The position numbers were made by a program, and so were the translations under genes. From Demequinaceae bacterium (GTDB taxonomy: Bacteria; Actinomycetota; Actinomycetes; Actinomycetales; Demequinaceae): DNA of 64,000 nucleotides. Shown piece after piece: positions 19,100 to 26,392 of the stretch. Within the stretch, counting starts at the first letter, position 1, and the number at the start of each line of letters is the position of its first letter. Location: assembly GCA_016933155.1 (NCBI GenBank), contig JAFGBM010000012.1, positions 62,001 to 126,000 of the forward strand, given 5' to 3'. Under the pieces are notes generated by a model, which made no database searches, was not told the origin of the DNA, and saw only the letters and a list, made by a program, of their open reading frames with translations.

Positions 19100-19654
19100 T
19101 TGGCCCTGTGGCAGGGTCCCGGGGCCTCTGCATTCATTGATGAGTCGAAAGCACGCGGATTCCGATTTGCCGGTGCACGAATCGAAAACGATGAAGTCGA
19201 CAACGTACGGAAGACTGTCAGACGAATCGCAGCACCCCACGCGCGGCGTTTCCACGCGACACACGAATCGGCCGCAGCCAAACGGCGCGCTCTCGACATC
19301 CTCGCCACACTCCCGGTCACGTATCTCATCGTCGACGTGCCGCATGGTCGCCTGTGGCCTGCTCCACGGGAAGACGGCGTCGCCTGGGTCATGGCCCACG
19401 CCTGTACCACGGCGGTGTCTCGCGTCGTGTTCGAGCGGGACGACGCGAACCTCGACCGGGATCGACGCACCGCTTCCCGAATCCTGAAACCCATTCCCGA
19501 GTCTCAGCGTCCTACTTTCGTCCACCTGCGAGCGCACGAGGAGCCGCTGCTCTGGATACCGGATCTCGTCGTCGGGGCGTGGTCCAAGCCGACGACGTGG
19601 CGGCGGGCTTTGGAGGAGCGCGGCATCTGCGTCGAGGTACACACCCTCGCCTAG
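19100..19654 (+). CDS. DUF3800-like (RNase H-fold type) protein
   Basis: The body starts with SAFIDESKARGFRFAGARI, the FIDES opening typical of DUF3800-like proteins, and includes RRFHATHESAAAKRRALDIL and a C-terminal LRAHEEPLLWIPDLVVGAW found in a widespread actinobacterial family of unknown role. The acidic residues of FIDES and the conserved HE fit an RNase H-like fold, but catalysis is not shown. The start is uncertain: TTG 19100 gives ~184 residues, close to family length; an in-frame GTG at 18884 falls inside the remnant of another copy and is unlikely. Codon use is less GC-biased than in neighbours, suggesting transfer. Confidence 0.55.
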   Translation: MALWQGPGASAFIDESKARGFRFAGARIENDEVDNVRKTVRRIAAPHARRFHATHESAAAKRRALDILATLPVTYLIVDVPHGRLWPAPREDGVAWVMAHACTTAVSRVVFERDDANLDRDRRTASRILKPIPESQRPTFVHLRAHEEPLLWIPDLVVGAWSKPTTWRRALEERGICVEVHTLA

Positions 19655-19663
19655 AAAGCGCGA

Positions 19664-19700
19664 AGCCTGGCGGGCCGACCGTCCGGAAGGCCACCAGGCT
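19664..19700 (+). terminator. Terminator after the DUF3800-like gene
   Basis: Stem AGCCTGG (19664-19670) with CCAGGCT (19694-19700), starting ten bases after the stop. The same structure with compensating base changes follows the truncated copy at 18960-18996. It is followed by CACTTCTC rather than a pure U run. Confidence 0.5.
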
Positions 19701-19819
19701 CACTTCTCAGGGCGAGCGCCCTTTGCTCTTCCATTGTGCACCGCCCAAATGGCAACCGCAACGGTCCGCGACCCCTGCGGTCGGGCGCGGCCAGCAGGCC
19801 AACGACTAGGGTCATCCCC

Positions 19820-20629
19820 ATGAGCCCTCTCGCCCTCGCCCTGTGGATCTCGGTCGCCGTGACCGCCGGATGCTGGCTGGCCTCCGTCCTGACCCGCGAG
19901 TACTCCTGGACGGACCGCGTCTGGTCCATCGCCCCCGTCGTCTACGCGTGGGTGTTGGCCGGGGGTGCCGATGACGGGGCCGGCGCCCGTGCGACCCTCG
20001 TCGCCGTCCTCGTCACCCTCTGGGGCGCACGCCTGACGTTCAACTTCGCCCGCAAGGGCGGCTACGCCCCCGGAGGAGAGGACTACCGCTGGGGGATCCT
20101 GCGCGGCCTCCTGCCCGGGTGGCGGTTCGCCGCGTTCAACCTCCTCTTCATCGCGGCCTACCAGAACGCCCTCCTGCTCCTTGTGACGCTGCCCGTGTGG
20201 ACCGTCGCCCAGAACCCCGGGGGGCTCGGGGCGGCCGACGCCGTTCTGGCCGTCCTCTTCGTGGGGTTTCTGGTTGGGGAGACGGTTGCGGACCAGCAGC
20301 GCTGGGACTTCCACCGGGGGCGCGAGGGTGGGGCGTCTGGGATAGGCGGCGGTGCTCGGAAGGGTGGCGTCCTCCGGACCGGCCTGTTCCGCTACAGCCG
20401 ACACCCCAACTACTTTTTCGAGATCGCGCAGTGGTGGGTGGTGTTCGCCTTCGCGGCCCTCGCCGCCGGCACCCCCTGGCTCCCGACCGCGGCCGGAGCC
20501 ATCCTCCTCACGCTCCTGTTCGTCGGCTCGACCCTGTTCACCGAGTGGATCTCCATGCGGCGCCACCCCGAGTACGCCGACTACCGTCGCACCACCTCGA
20601 TGCTCATCCCCTGGCGGCCTTCCCGCTGA
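19820..20629 (+). CDS. DUF1295 / steroid 5-alpha-reductase-like membrane protein
   Basis: A 269-residue integral membrane protein with about seven hydrophobic segments. The C-terminal half carries the DUF1295 signature: GLFRYSRHPNYFFEIAQWW and RRHPEYADYRRTTSMLIPW. The family resembles steroid 5-alpha reductases and isoprenylcysteine methyltransferases; the substrate is unknown. ATG 19820 follows TAGGGT by seven bases with only a weak ribosome site, so a leaderless transcript is possible. Its last ~69 bases are duplicated after the first and second NYN genes, meaning the NYN duplication unit was cut out from inside this gene's 3' end. Confidence 0.85.
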   Translation: MSPLALALWISVAVTAGCWLASVLTREYSWTDRVWSIAPVVYAWVLAGGADDGAGARATLVAVLVTLWGARLTFNFARKGGYAPGGEDYRWGILRGLLPGWRFAAFNLLFIAAYQNALLLLVTLPVWTVAQNPGGLGAADAVLAVLFVGFLVGETVADQQRWDFHRGREGGASGIGGGARKGGVLRTGLFRYSRHPNYFFEIAQWWVVFAFAALAAGTPWLPTAAGAILLTLLFVGSTLFTEWISMRRHPEYADYRRTTSMLIPWRPSR

Positions 20630-20719
20630 CCCCCGCCCTCCCGCCTGCCACTGATGTCCCCAAGGCCTGACCCTAAGTGTCGTCTCCACCGCCTCGTCGT
20701 CGGTCATCGTTACCGCCCA

Positions 20720-20746
20720 TTGCTCCCTCCAGGCTGGTGTTATGAT
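20720..20746 (+). promoter_or_regulatory. Promoter of NYN gene 1
   Basis: TTGCTC (20720-20725) and TATGAT (20741-20746), 15 bases apart. The same pair recurs at the same place in the other two units, while flanking bases vary. The predicted start point near 20753 puts the hairpin at the very 5' end of the transcript. Confidence 0.6.
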
Positions 20747-20759
20747 GAATCCACTAGTC

Positions 20760-20790
20760 CCCGCCATGCGAGTTCGCTCGCATCGGCGGG
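20760..20790 (+). promoter_or_regulatory. UUCG-tetraloop leader hairpin of NYN gene 1
   Basis: CCCGCC-ATGCGAG, loop TTCG, CTCGCAT-C-GGCGGG: a 13-bp stem with one bulge, followed by ATTATTCTTT. It lies between promoter and start codon, 21 bases before the ATG. It looks like an intrinsic terminator or attenuator placed in the leader, or a cleavage or binding target of the encoded RNase. Confidence 0.65.
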
Positions 20791-20811
20791 ATTATTCTTT
20801 CCAGGCCTAGC

Positions 20812-21429
20812 ATGCCTGATCGTGTCATGGTCTTCCTCGACTACCAGAACGTCTACTGGTCCGCCCGTGCGGCATTCCATGGGACGAGGCCTTCACCAGG
20901 AAGATACGGCGACGTCGACCCCGCGAAGCTGGGTGCCATCCTGAACGACATGGGTCCGGGCGCTCGCACCCTCGCCGGAGTGAGGATCTACCGCGGAAGG
21001 CCCTCGCCCAAGCTGGATCCAAGAAGCCACCGCACCTGGCAACGTCAGGCGGCGGCATGGCAAGCTTCCGGAGCAACGGTTGTGACCCAAGCCATCTGGT
21101 ACCCCGTCGGCTGGCCAAACGTCGACGCCGGGCAGCGACCCAAGGAGAAGGGCATCGACGTAGCCCTCGCCGTCGACCTCGTCGACCTCGCCCATCGACG
21201 GGAGTACGACATCGCGATCGTCTTCTCCCTCGATGCCGACCTGATCCCTGCCCTCGAACGGGTCCAGACCATTGGACTTGGGAAGGGTCGGCCGCGGATC
21301 GAAGTCGCGGCATGGTCAGGAGGAACGACGGACACCCACCGTCTCAGGACCTCTCGCAACACCTGGTGCCACTGGCTGAACGAGACGGTGTACAGGCAGG
21401 TCCAGGACCTCACCGACTACACGCGGTAG
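20812..21429 (+). CDS. NYN-domain (PIN-like) ribonuclease-type protein 1
   Basis: A 205-residue NYN-domain protein, a PIN-like fold of metal-dependent RNases. Acidic positions are intact: VFLDYQNVYW (first Asp with the family Asn), EKGIDVALAVDLV (middle Asp), and IVFSLDADLIPAL (S-x-D-x-D). No extra RNA-binding domain is attached. The ATG has no good ribosome binding site, and a strong hairpin precedes it. It is one of three paralogues in tandem; the C-terminal ~100 residues are nearly identical to copy 2. The target RNA is unknown; self-regulation through the leader hairpin is a testable inference. Confidence 0.8.
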   Translation: MPDRVMVFLDYQNVYWSARAAFHGTRPSPGRYGDVDPAKLGAILNDMGPGARTLAGVRIYRGRPSPKLDPRSHRTWQRQAAAWQASGATVVTQAIWYPVGWPNVDAGQRPKEKGIDVALAVDLVDLAHRREYDIAIVFSLDADLIPALERVQTIGLGKGRPRIEVAAWSGGTTDTHRLRTSRNTWCHWLNETVYRQVQDLTDYTR

Positions 21430-21607
21430 CGCGGCCACGACGGCGCCACCCCGAGTACGCCGACTACCGTCGCACCACCTCGATGCTCATCCCCTGGCGC
21501 CCCTCCCGCTGACCTCAAACGCTCCCCACCGCTTACCACTGATGTCCCAAGCGCCTTACCTGAAGCATCGTCTCCACAGCCTGATCGTCGGTCATCGCTA
21601 AACCCGA

Positions 21608-21634
21608 TTGCCCCCTCCAGGCTGATGCTATGAT
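21608..21634 (+). promoter_or_regulatory. Promoter of NYN gene 2
   Basis: TTGCCC (21608-21613) and TATGAT (21629-21634), spacing 15, in the same position relative to the hairpin and gene as in unit 1. Confidence 0.6.
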
Positions 21635-21647
21635 GAACCCAATAGTC

Positions 21648-21678
21648 CCCGCCATGCGAGTTCGCTCGCATCGGCGGG
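21648..21678 (+). promoter_or_regulatory. UUCG-tetraloop leader hairpin of NYN gene 2
   Basis: The stem and TTCG loop are identical to unit 1, followed by ATTATTCATTTC. It lies 21 bases before the GTG start. Sequence outside the hairpin has begun to diverge. Confidence 0.65.
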
Positions 21679-21699
21679 ATTATTCATTTCGGGCCTTGC

Positions 21700-22317
21700 G
21701 TGCCTGACCGCATCGTGGTCTTTCTCGACTACATGAACATCTACTGGTCGGCCCGCTCGTCGTTCCACCTGGCATCGCCCGCACCTCGAAGATTCGGCGG
21801 TATCGACCCCGCGAAGCTGGGTGCCATCCTGACCGACATGGGTCCGAAAGCTCGCACTCTCGCCGAGGTGAGGGTCTATCGCGGGATGCCCTCTCCCACG
21901 TTGGACCCCAGAAGCCATCGGGCTTGGCAACGCCAGGTGGCGTCATGGCGGGCTTCCGGGGTGAAGGTTGTGACCCAAGCCATCTGGTACCCCGTCGACT
22001 GGCCGAACGTCGATGTTGAGCAACGCCCCAAGGAAAAGGGCATCGACGTGGCCCTCGCCGTCGACCTCGTCGACCTCGCTCACCGCAGGGAGTACGACAT
22101 CGCGATCGTCTTCTCCCTCGATGCCGACCTGATCCCTGCCCTCGAACGGGTCCAGACCATTGGACTTGGGACGGGTCGGCCGCGGATCGAAGTCACCGCG
22201 TGGTCACCGGGAACGACGGACACCCACCGTCTCAGGACCTCTCGCAACACGTGGTGCCACTGGCTGGACGAGGCGGTGTACAGGCAGGTCCAGGACCTCA
22301 CCGACTACTCGCGGTAG
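21700..22317 (+). CDS. NYN-domain (PIN-like) ribonuclease-type protein 2
   Basis: A 205-residue paralogue of the gene at 20812, with the same acidic motifs (VFLDYMNIYW, EKGIDVALAVDLV, FSLDADLIPAL). The GTG start aligns with the ATG of copy 1. The C-terminal half is almost identical to copy 1, whereas residues ~20-45 differ more (SSFHLASPAPRRFGGID against AAFHGTRPSPGRYGDVD). This indicates recent duplication or local gene conversion of the 3' half with faster change in the N-terminal segment, a pattern that could reflect target specificity. It has its own promoter and hairpin. Confidence 0.8.
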   Translation: MPDRIVVFLDYMNIYWSARSSFHLASPAPRRFGGIDPAKLGAILTDMGPKARTLAEVRVYRGMPSPTLDPRSHRAWQRQVASWRASGVKVVTQAIWYPVDWPNVDVEQRPKEKGIDVALAVDLVDLAHRREYDIAIVFSLDADLIPALERVQTIGLGTGRPRIEVTAWSPGTTDTHRLRTSRNTWCHWLDEAVYRQVQDLTDYSR

Positions 22318-22490
22318 CGCGCGGAATGCGCCGCCACCCCGAGTACGCCGACTACCGTCGCACAACCTCGATGCTCATCCCCTGGCGGCCTTCCCGCTGA
22401 CCCCCGCCCTCCCGCCAGCGACTGATGTCCCCAAGGCCTGACCCTAAGTGTCGTTTCCACCGCCTCATCGTCGGTCACCGCTACGCCCCA

Positions 22491-22518
22491 TTGGCCCCGC
22501 CAGGCTGGGTGATATGAT
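22491..22518 (+). promoter_or_regulatory. Promoter of NYN gene 3
   Basis: TTGGCC (22491-22496) and TATGAT (22513-22518), spacing 16. The -10 hexamer is unchanged in all three units. Confidence 0.6.
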
Positions 22519-22530
22519 GAATCCGCTACT

Positions 22531-22563
22531 CCCCGCCGTCCGGGTTCGCCCGCACTGGCGGGG
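22531..22563 (+). promoter_or_regulatory. UUCG-tetraloop leader hairpin of NYN gene 3, diverged stem
   Basis: Outer stem CCCCGCC (22531-22537) with GGCGGGG (22557-22563); inner stem CGGG-TTCG-CCCG; a small internal loop separates them. TTTATCTTTTT follows, a good terminator tail. The inner stem sequence differs from units 1 and 2 while pairing and the TTCG loop are kept, so the structure appears to be under selection. Confidence 0.65.
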
Positions 22564-22580
22564 TTTATCTTTTTCTCAAG

Positions 22581-23201
22581 ATGCCTGACCGCGTCGTCGT
22601 CTTCATCGACTATGAGAACGTCTACTGGGGAGCGCGCGAGGCATTTCACCCTGGTGCTCAGGTGTCGGGCCGAATGGGCCACATCGATCCAGTACGGCTT
22701 GCCAAGGTGATCGTCGGGAAATCGCTTACGCTCCGGCACCTCGAAGCCACGCGAATCTACCGGGGTATGCCTTCTCCTTCCCTAGACCCGCGGGGGTATC
22801 GAGCCTGGCGGGCTCGGACTGCGAGGTGGGAGAAGTCGGAAGCCACGGTCGTCGCGCGCATGCTCCGGTATCCATCCATCTGGCCGAACCCTGCCCCTGG
22901 CAAACGCCCGCACGAAAAGGGAATCGACGTGGCGCTGGCCTTGGATGTAATCGACCATGCTCATCGCGGCGCCTACGACGTGGCGATCATCGTCTCGACG
23001 GACACGGACCTCCTGCCGACCATCGAGATGCTCCAGCGCATGAGGGCCACCACCGGCAAGCCAAGGGTCGAGGTCGCGGCCTGGGACGCAGCCGTCGGCT
23101 ATTCCCCGCGCCTCAGGATTCCCGGCTCCAATGTCTGGTGTCACTGGCTCCACGAAGCCGACTACCGCCAGGTCCAGGACCTCACCGACTACACGCGGTG
23201 A
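22581..23201 (+). CDS. NYN-domain (PIN-like) ribonuclease-type protein 3
   Basis: A 206-residue NYN paralogue, more diverged than copies 1 and 2. It retains VFIDYENVYW, EKGIDVALALDVI and IIVSTDTDLLPTI, so the acidic metal site is intact. The start ATG is close after the U-rich tail of its leader hairpin. Its C-terminal RQVQDLTDYTR is shared with copy 1. The 3' end overlaps the convergent membrane-protein gene by 13 bases. Having three intact, separately promoted copies argues against simple decay. Confidence 0.8.
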   Translation: MPDRVVVFIDYENVYWGAREAFHPGAQVSGRMGHIDPVRLAKVIVGKSLTLRHLEATRIYRGMPSPSLDPRGYRAWRARTARWEKSEATVVARMLRYPSIWPNPAPGKRPHEKGIDVALALDVIDHAHRGAYDVAIIVSTDTDLLPTIEMLQRMRATTGKPRVEVAAWDAAVGYSPRLRIPGSNVWCHWLHEADYRQVQDLTDYTR

Positions 23202-23770
23202 GGCGAGCGCAGGTAGACGGTCGACGCCGCGACGAGCACCAGCGCCGACGCGACCAAGGCCGTGAGGACCGGCCCCACCCAGGCCACCGGGATGAGGAAG
23301 AAGACATCGCGGTCCATGACGGAAGTGGGCCAACCATTGAGCACCCACAGGAACAGGTAGTAGGTCAGGTCCCACACGGTGAAGGCGACGAAGAACGCCG
23401 CGACCCGACGGCGCCACGTCGTCGCCGCAATCCAGGCGACGGCCCCGAGCATGAGAATGGTCGCCGCCTCCCGAACGGTCTCGACGCGCGTCAGGCCGGG
23501 GTCGACGAGCACCGACCTCTCCGGCTGAACGAAGGCGATGAATCCAAGGTCAAGATAGGTCTTGGCCACTTCGATGTCGGTGGAGAGGCCACCGATGATC
23601 TCCCGCAGGTAGTGCACCACGGCCGCCTCGACATACCCGAAGCCCACGCCGAAAGCCACCAGCGTCGCCCACCGCCCCCACACCGCTCGCTCAATCCGTC
23701 CCGTCTGCTCAGTGCGCCCCACCCGTTCCGCCAGCCTCATCCGCTCAGTCGGCTCCGCCCGCTTCGCCAT
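23189..23770 (-). CDS. Hypothetical membrane protein
   Basis: A 193-residue protein with a basic N-terminus and about four hydrophobic segments (WATLVAFGVGFGYVEAAVVHYL; AATILMLGAVAWIAAT; VAAFFVAFTVWDLTYYLFLWVL; FLIPVAWVGPVLTALVASALVLV). I do not recognise the family. It converges on NYN gene 3 with a 13-base overlap and follows the GH130 gene on the same strand after a 70-base gap, so it may be the last gene of the carbohydrate operon. Confidence 0.6.
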   Translation of the reverse strand: MAKRAEPTERMRLAERVGRTEQTGRIERAVWGRWATLVAFGVGFGYVEAAVVHYLREIIGGLSTDIEVAKTYLDLGFIAFVQPERSVLVDPGLTRVETVREAATILMLGAVAWIAATTWRRRVAAFFVAFTVWDLTYYLFLWVLNGWPTSVMDRDVFFLIPVAWVGPVLTALVASALVLVAASTVYLRSPHRV

Positions 23771-23840
23771 CGTGACCTCCGTCGCCTGCCCTCATCGTCG
23801 CACGACGACGTGCCCGAGCCGATAGCACCGCGGCACTGGA

Positions 23841-25322
23841 CTACGCGGGAGCCATCTCATCGAGCAGGTCCTCGACCACGACCGACGCCACCCGCACCCG
23901 GGCGTCGCCCACGCCATAAGGCAGCCACAACACCCCGTCGTGCACCACGCCCCCGCACGAATACACCACGTTCGGGACGTAGCCGTCGCGGAGCGTCCCC
24001 TCCGGCTCGATGAGGGGACGGTCGAGGCTAGCGATGACGATATCCGGATAGTCGAGGTCGAGGAGAATCGCCCCGATGCAGTAACGCCTCATCGGCCCCA
24101 CGCCATGGGTGAGGACCAGCCATCCGCGCTCGGTCTCGATCGGCGAGCCGCAATTGCCCGCCTGCACGATCTCCCACAGCCGCCGCGGCGAGTGCACCGG
24201 CGTCTCGTTGTTCCAAATTCGTCCCTTCTTCGACCGCGCGAGACGAAGGCTCTCGCCGTCCGTCCGGGTCAGCGACAGGATCTCGCCGTTGACGAGGCGC
24301 GGGAAGAGGGCCATCCCCTTGTTTTTCACGGCCGACCCCGAGAGCCGATGCACGTCGAACGAGACAAGGTCGGGCGAGACGATGAGGCGGGGAGCGATGC
24401 CGTGCCCGTCATACGCGGTGTAGGTGGCACGGTAGCCCGTGGAGCCGTCGGGGTAGGTGATGAGGACGAACCGGGCATCCTCCATCCCGCTCGCCTCCTC
24501 GGGGGCGACCGGCTGGAGCACCCGCTGAGAGAGCTCGCTCGTGGCAGGGAAGCCCGCGACGTAGGCCGACGCCTGGGTTGTCCGGATGATCTCGAGGTCA
24601 AGCCGCGCGTCGTGCCGCTGCGCCAGTTCGGAGGGAAGGCTTCGGATCGCATACTCAAGGTCGTGGTCGTCGAAGGTTTCTGGAAGCGACCGAGCCACGG
24701 CACGCATGAGTTCCGTGAGGTGGCCGTCGGATTCGAGTGCCCGGAGGAAGTGTTCGCGCGACCAGCGGAGCTCCGAAATGGTCGGCCGGACGAGCGGGAA
24801 CTCGCGCCGGGCGAATTCCCACGTGCGCCCGGGCCCGATGACCGCGGTCGCGAACCCGATCGAGGAGATATGCCCCTCGCCGATCCCCCGAAGGGCCACG
24901 GCGACCCGCATCTGGCCGTCCTCTAGCCCGGTCTGGTCGGGGTGAGGCACGGCGCTCGGGTTGCACAACGCCGCGCCCTCGACCGCGTATTCCGACGTGA
25001 ACGCCGCCCCGAGCACCAGCTTCCGGCTGTGGCTCAGCGGCTCGGTGCGCGTCTGGTGAAAGCCCACGGTCGCGGCATGGTCGAGCAGCGCCCCCACCAG
25101 GCTGTCGGTGCGGGGACCAAAGGACGCGAGGATCTCATCCGCCGCCTCCTCCAAGCCATCCTCGGGAAGGGCCAGGATGCGCTCGACGATCTCCCGGACC
25201 CTTGAGCCGCGATCGTGAGGATCCTCGCCGGGCAAGAAGAGGCGAATCGCCACCCGGGAGGGGTCGGGAACCAGTTCGTCGGCGCTCGTCCTCACCTCAA
25301 GTCTCTTCACCAGACCGGTCAT
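23841..25322 (-). CDS. Glycoside hydrolase family 130-like (mannoside phosphorylase type)
   Basis: A 493-residue cytosolic protein of the GH130 type, five-bladed beta-propellers that phosphorolyse or hydrolyse beta-mannosides. The blades are recognisable: GMEDARFVLITYPDGSTGYRATYTAYDG, KNKGMALFPRLVNGEILSLTR, GNCGSPIETERGWLVLTHGVGPMRRY, YVPNVVYSCGGVVHDGVLWLPYG. The N-terminal ~130 residues are an extension often seen in this subfamily. Its start overlaps the stop of the upstream gene (ATGA-type), so it is coupled to the (alpha/alpha)6 protein and GT4. The exact substrate cannot be read from sequence. Confidence 0.8.
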   Translation of the reverse strand: MTGLVKRLEVRTSADELVPDPSRVAIRLFLPGEDPHDRGSRVREIVERILALPEDGLEEAADEILASFGPRTDSLVGALLDHAATVGFHQTRTEPLSHSRKLVLGAAFTSEYAVEGAALCNPSAVPHPDQTGLEDGQMRVAVALRGIGEGHISSIGFATAVIGPGRTWEFARREFPLVRPTISELRWSREHFLRALESDGHLTELMRAVARSLPETFDDHDLEYAIRSLPSELAQRHDARLDLEIIRTTQASAYVAGFPATSELSQRVLQPVAPEEASGMEDARFVLITYPDGSTGYRATYTAYDGHGIAPRLIVSPDLVSFDVHRLSGSAVKNKGMALFPRLVNGEILSLTRTDGESLRLARSKKGRIWNNETPVHSPRRLWEIVQAGNCGSPIETERGWLVLTHGVGPMRRYCIGAILLDLDYPDIVIASLDRPLIEPEGTLRDGYVPNVVYSCGGVVHDGVLWLPYGVGDARVRVASVVVEDLLDEMAPA

Positions 25323-26392
25323 CGTCGCGCCCCGGACGTCACGCGGGATTGGGGGGCGAGGATCCGATGGGCGAGTTGGCAGGTCGTGAGGGCGGCCAAG
25401 GTGGACTCCGCCCCCCTGTTCTCATTGCGCCCCTTGGGTGTCAGTCCGTCGAACCCGGCTCCGGTCTCGTGGTCGATCATCGGCGTTCGGCTGTCGTTGT
25501 CGCCCAGGAACCACTCCCAGGCCAACCACAGGCCCTTGAGCCATCCGGAGTCGCCGGTCGTCTCGAACGCCTGGGCGCATGCCTTCGCCAGAGACGCGAC
25601 CTCGATGGGCTGCTGGTCGAATTGCGGACCCGCCTCACCCGGCCCGCGGCCGTCGGAACCCGTCACAGAAAGGTGTCCGCCGTCCGTCTCGATGTCGAGA
25701 AGGAACGTCAACAGCGCAAGGCCTCGATCGGTGATCTCGGGCTCCCCGAGGGCTCTGCCGGCGAGGATGAGCATCTCGGGGATCGATCCGTTGCTGTAAC
25801 GGAGGCGCGGCTCGGGCCACGGCCACACAGACCCGGCCGGCGCCGTCGGGATCATGGCGACCGCATCGCGGACGAGGCGAACCGCGCCAGCGGGAGGTGG
25901 GGTGCCCAGTGCGTGGGCGGTGCCCAAGATGAACTCGGCGGCTCCGCTCGCTGCAAACGTCATCGCGTGCAGATCGGGAGACCTCTGCGCGGACACGCCG
26001 AAGAACGCCCGCATCGCTCGCTCACGCGTGGAGGGGAGAGGGGCACGGACCGTGGCGACCCCGAAGGCCCGAACGGCTCGCCCCCACCAATCACCGCACG
26101 AGGCGACGTCCGTCCACCTGCCGTTCTCGTCCATCCTGTTGTGCACCGTGCCGTCGGCCTCAACCGCATCCTCGAGGAACCCGAGGTACGTCTCAGTCAG
26201 GTATGCGACCTCGGGGGTGGGCTCCGCCTCCAAGAGCGTCACGAGGAGGGCGCGGGCGACGTCGTCCACGCAGTACCCCTGATCGCGGCGGGGGATGTCG
26301 TGGTCGGCGTGTTCGAACAGCCCACGCCCGTCCGTCATGCGGAGCAGGTGCGCGTATGAAGGGCCCGCCTTGAACGGAAAGGCGTTCGTCAT
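25319..26392 (-). CDS. (alpha/alpha)6-barrel glycosidase-like protein of a GT4/GH130 operon
   Basis: A 357-residue helical protein of a family commonly seen beside or fused to GT4 glycosyltransferases and often mislabelled as one. Motifs: GYCVDDVARALLVTLL near residue 39, GTVHNRMDENGRWTD, WPWPEPRLRYSNGSIPEMLI, and FDQQPIEVASLAKA. No Rossmann fold is present; the repeated helices fit an (alpha/alpha)6 barrel of glucuronyl-hydrolase or cellobiose-epimerase type. It overlaps both neighbours by four bases, so three proteins are made in step. Activity unassigned. Confidence 0.65.
   Translation of the reverse strand: MTNAFPFKAGPSYAHLLRMTDGRGLFEHADHDIPRRDQGYCVDDVARALLVTLLEAEPTPEVAYLTETYLGFLEDAVEADGTVHNRMDENGRWTDVASCGDWWGRAVRAFGVATVRAPLPSTRERAMRAFFGVSAQRSPDLHAMTFAASGAAEFILGTAHALGTPPPAGAVRLVRDAVAMIPTAPAGSVWPWPEPRLRYSNGSIPEMLILAGRALGEPEITDRGLALLTFLLDIETDGGHLSVTGSDGRGPGEAGPQFDQQPIEVASLAKACAQAFETTGDSGWLKGLWLAWEWFLGDNDSRTPMIDHETGAGFDGLTPKGRNENRGAESTLAALTTCQLAHRILAPQSRVTSGARR

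Larger units (their letters stand above)
20561..23201 (+). repeat. Tandem array of three ~0.88-kb NYN units
   Basis: Three direct repeats begin at 20561, 21444 and 22332 (periods 883 and 888). Each contains the last 69 bases of the DUF1295 gene, a conserved intergenic stretch, a promoter, a UUCG hairpin and one NYN gene. The first unit's tail belongs to the intact gene; those at 21444-21512 and 22332-22400 are untranslated copies that still read ...SMLIPWRPSR-stop. Units 1 and 2 are close; unit 3 is more diverged. A fourth, internally deleted unit is at 27706-27760. Confidence 0.85.

Noticed and set aside
19700-20767. A 355-codon frame opposite the DUF1295 gene
   Set aside because: It is a shadow of a membrane protein gene whose C-terminal signature is unmistakable.
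20760-20790. Riboswitch upstream of the NYN genes
   Set aside because: Only a single hairpin fits; there is no multi-helix aptamer or known riboswitch core.
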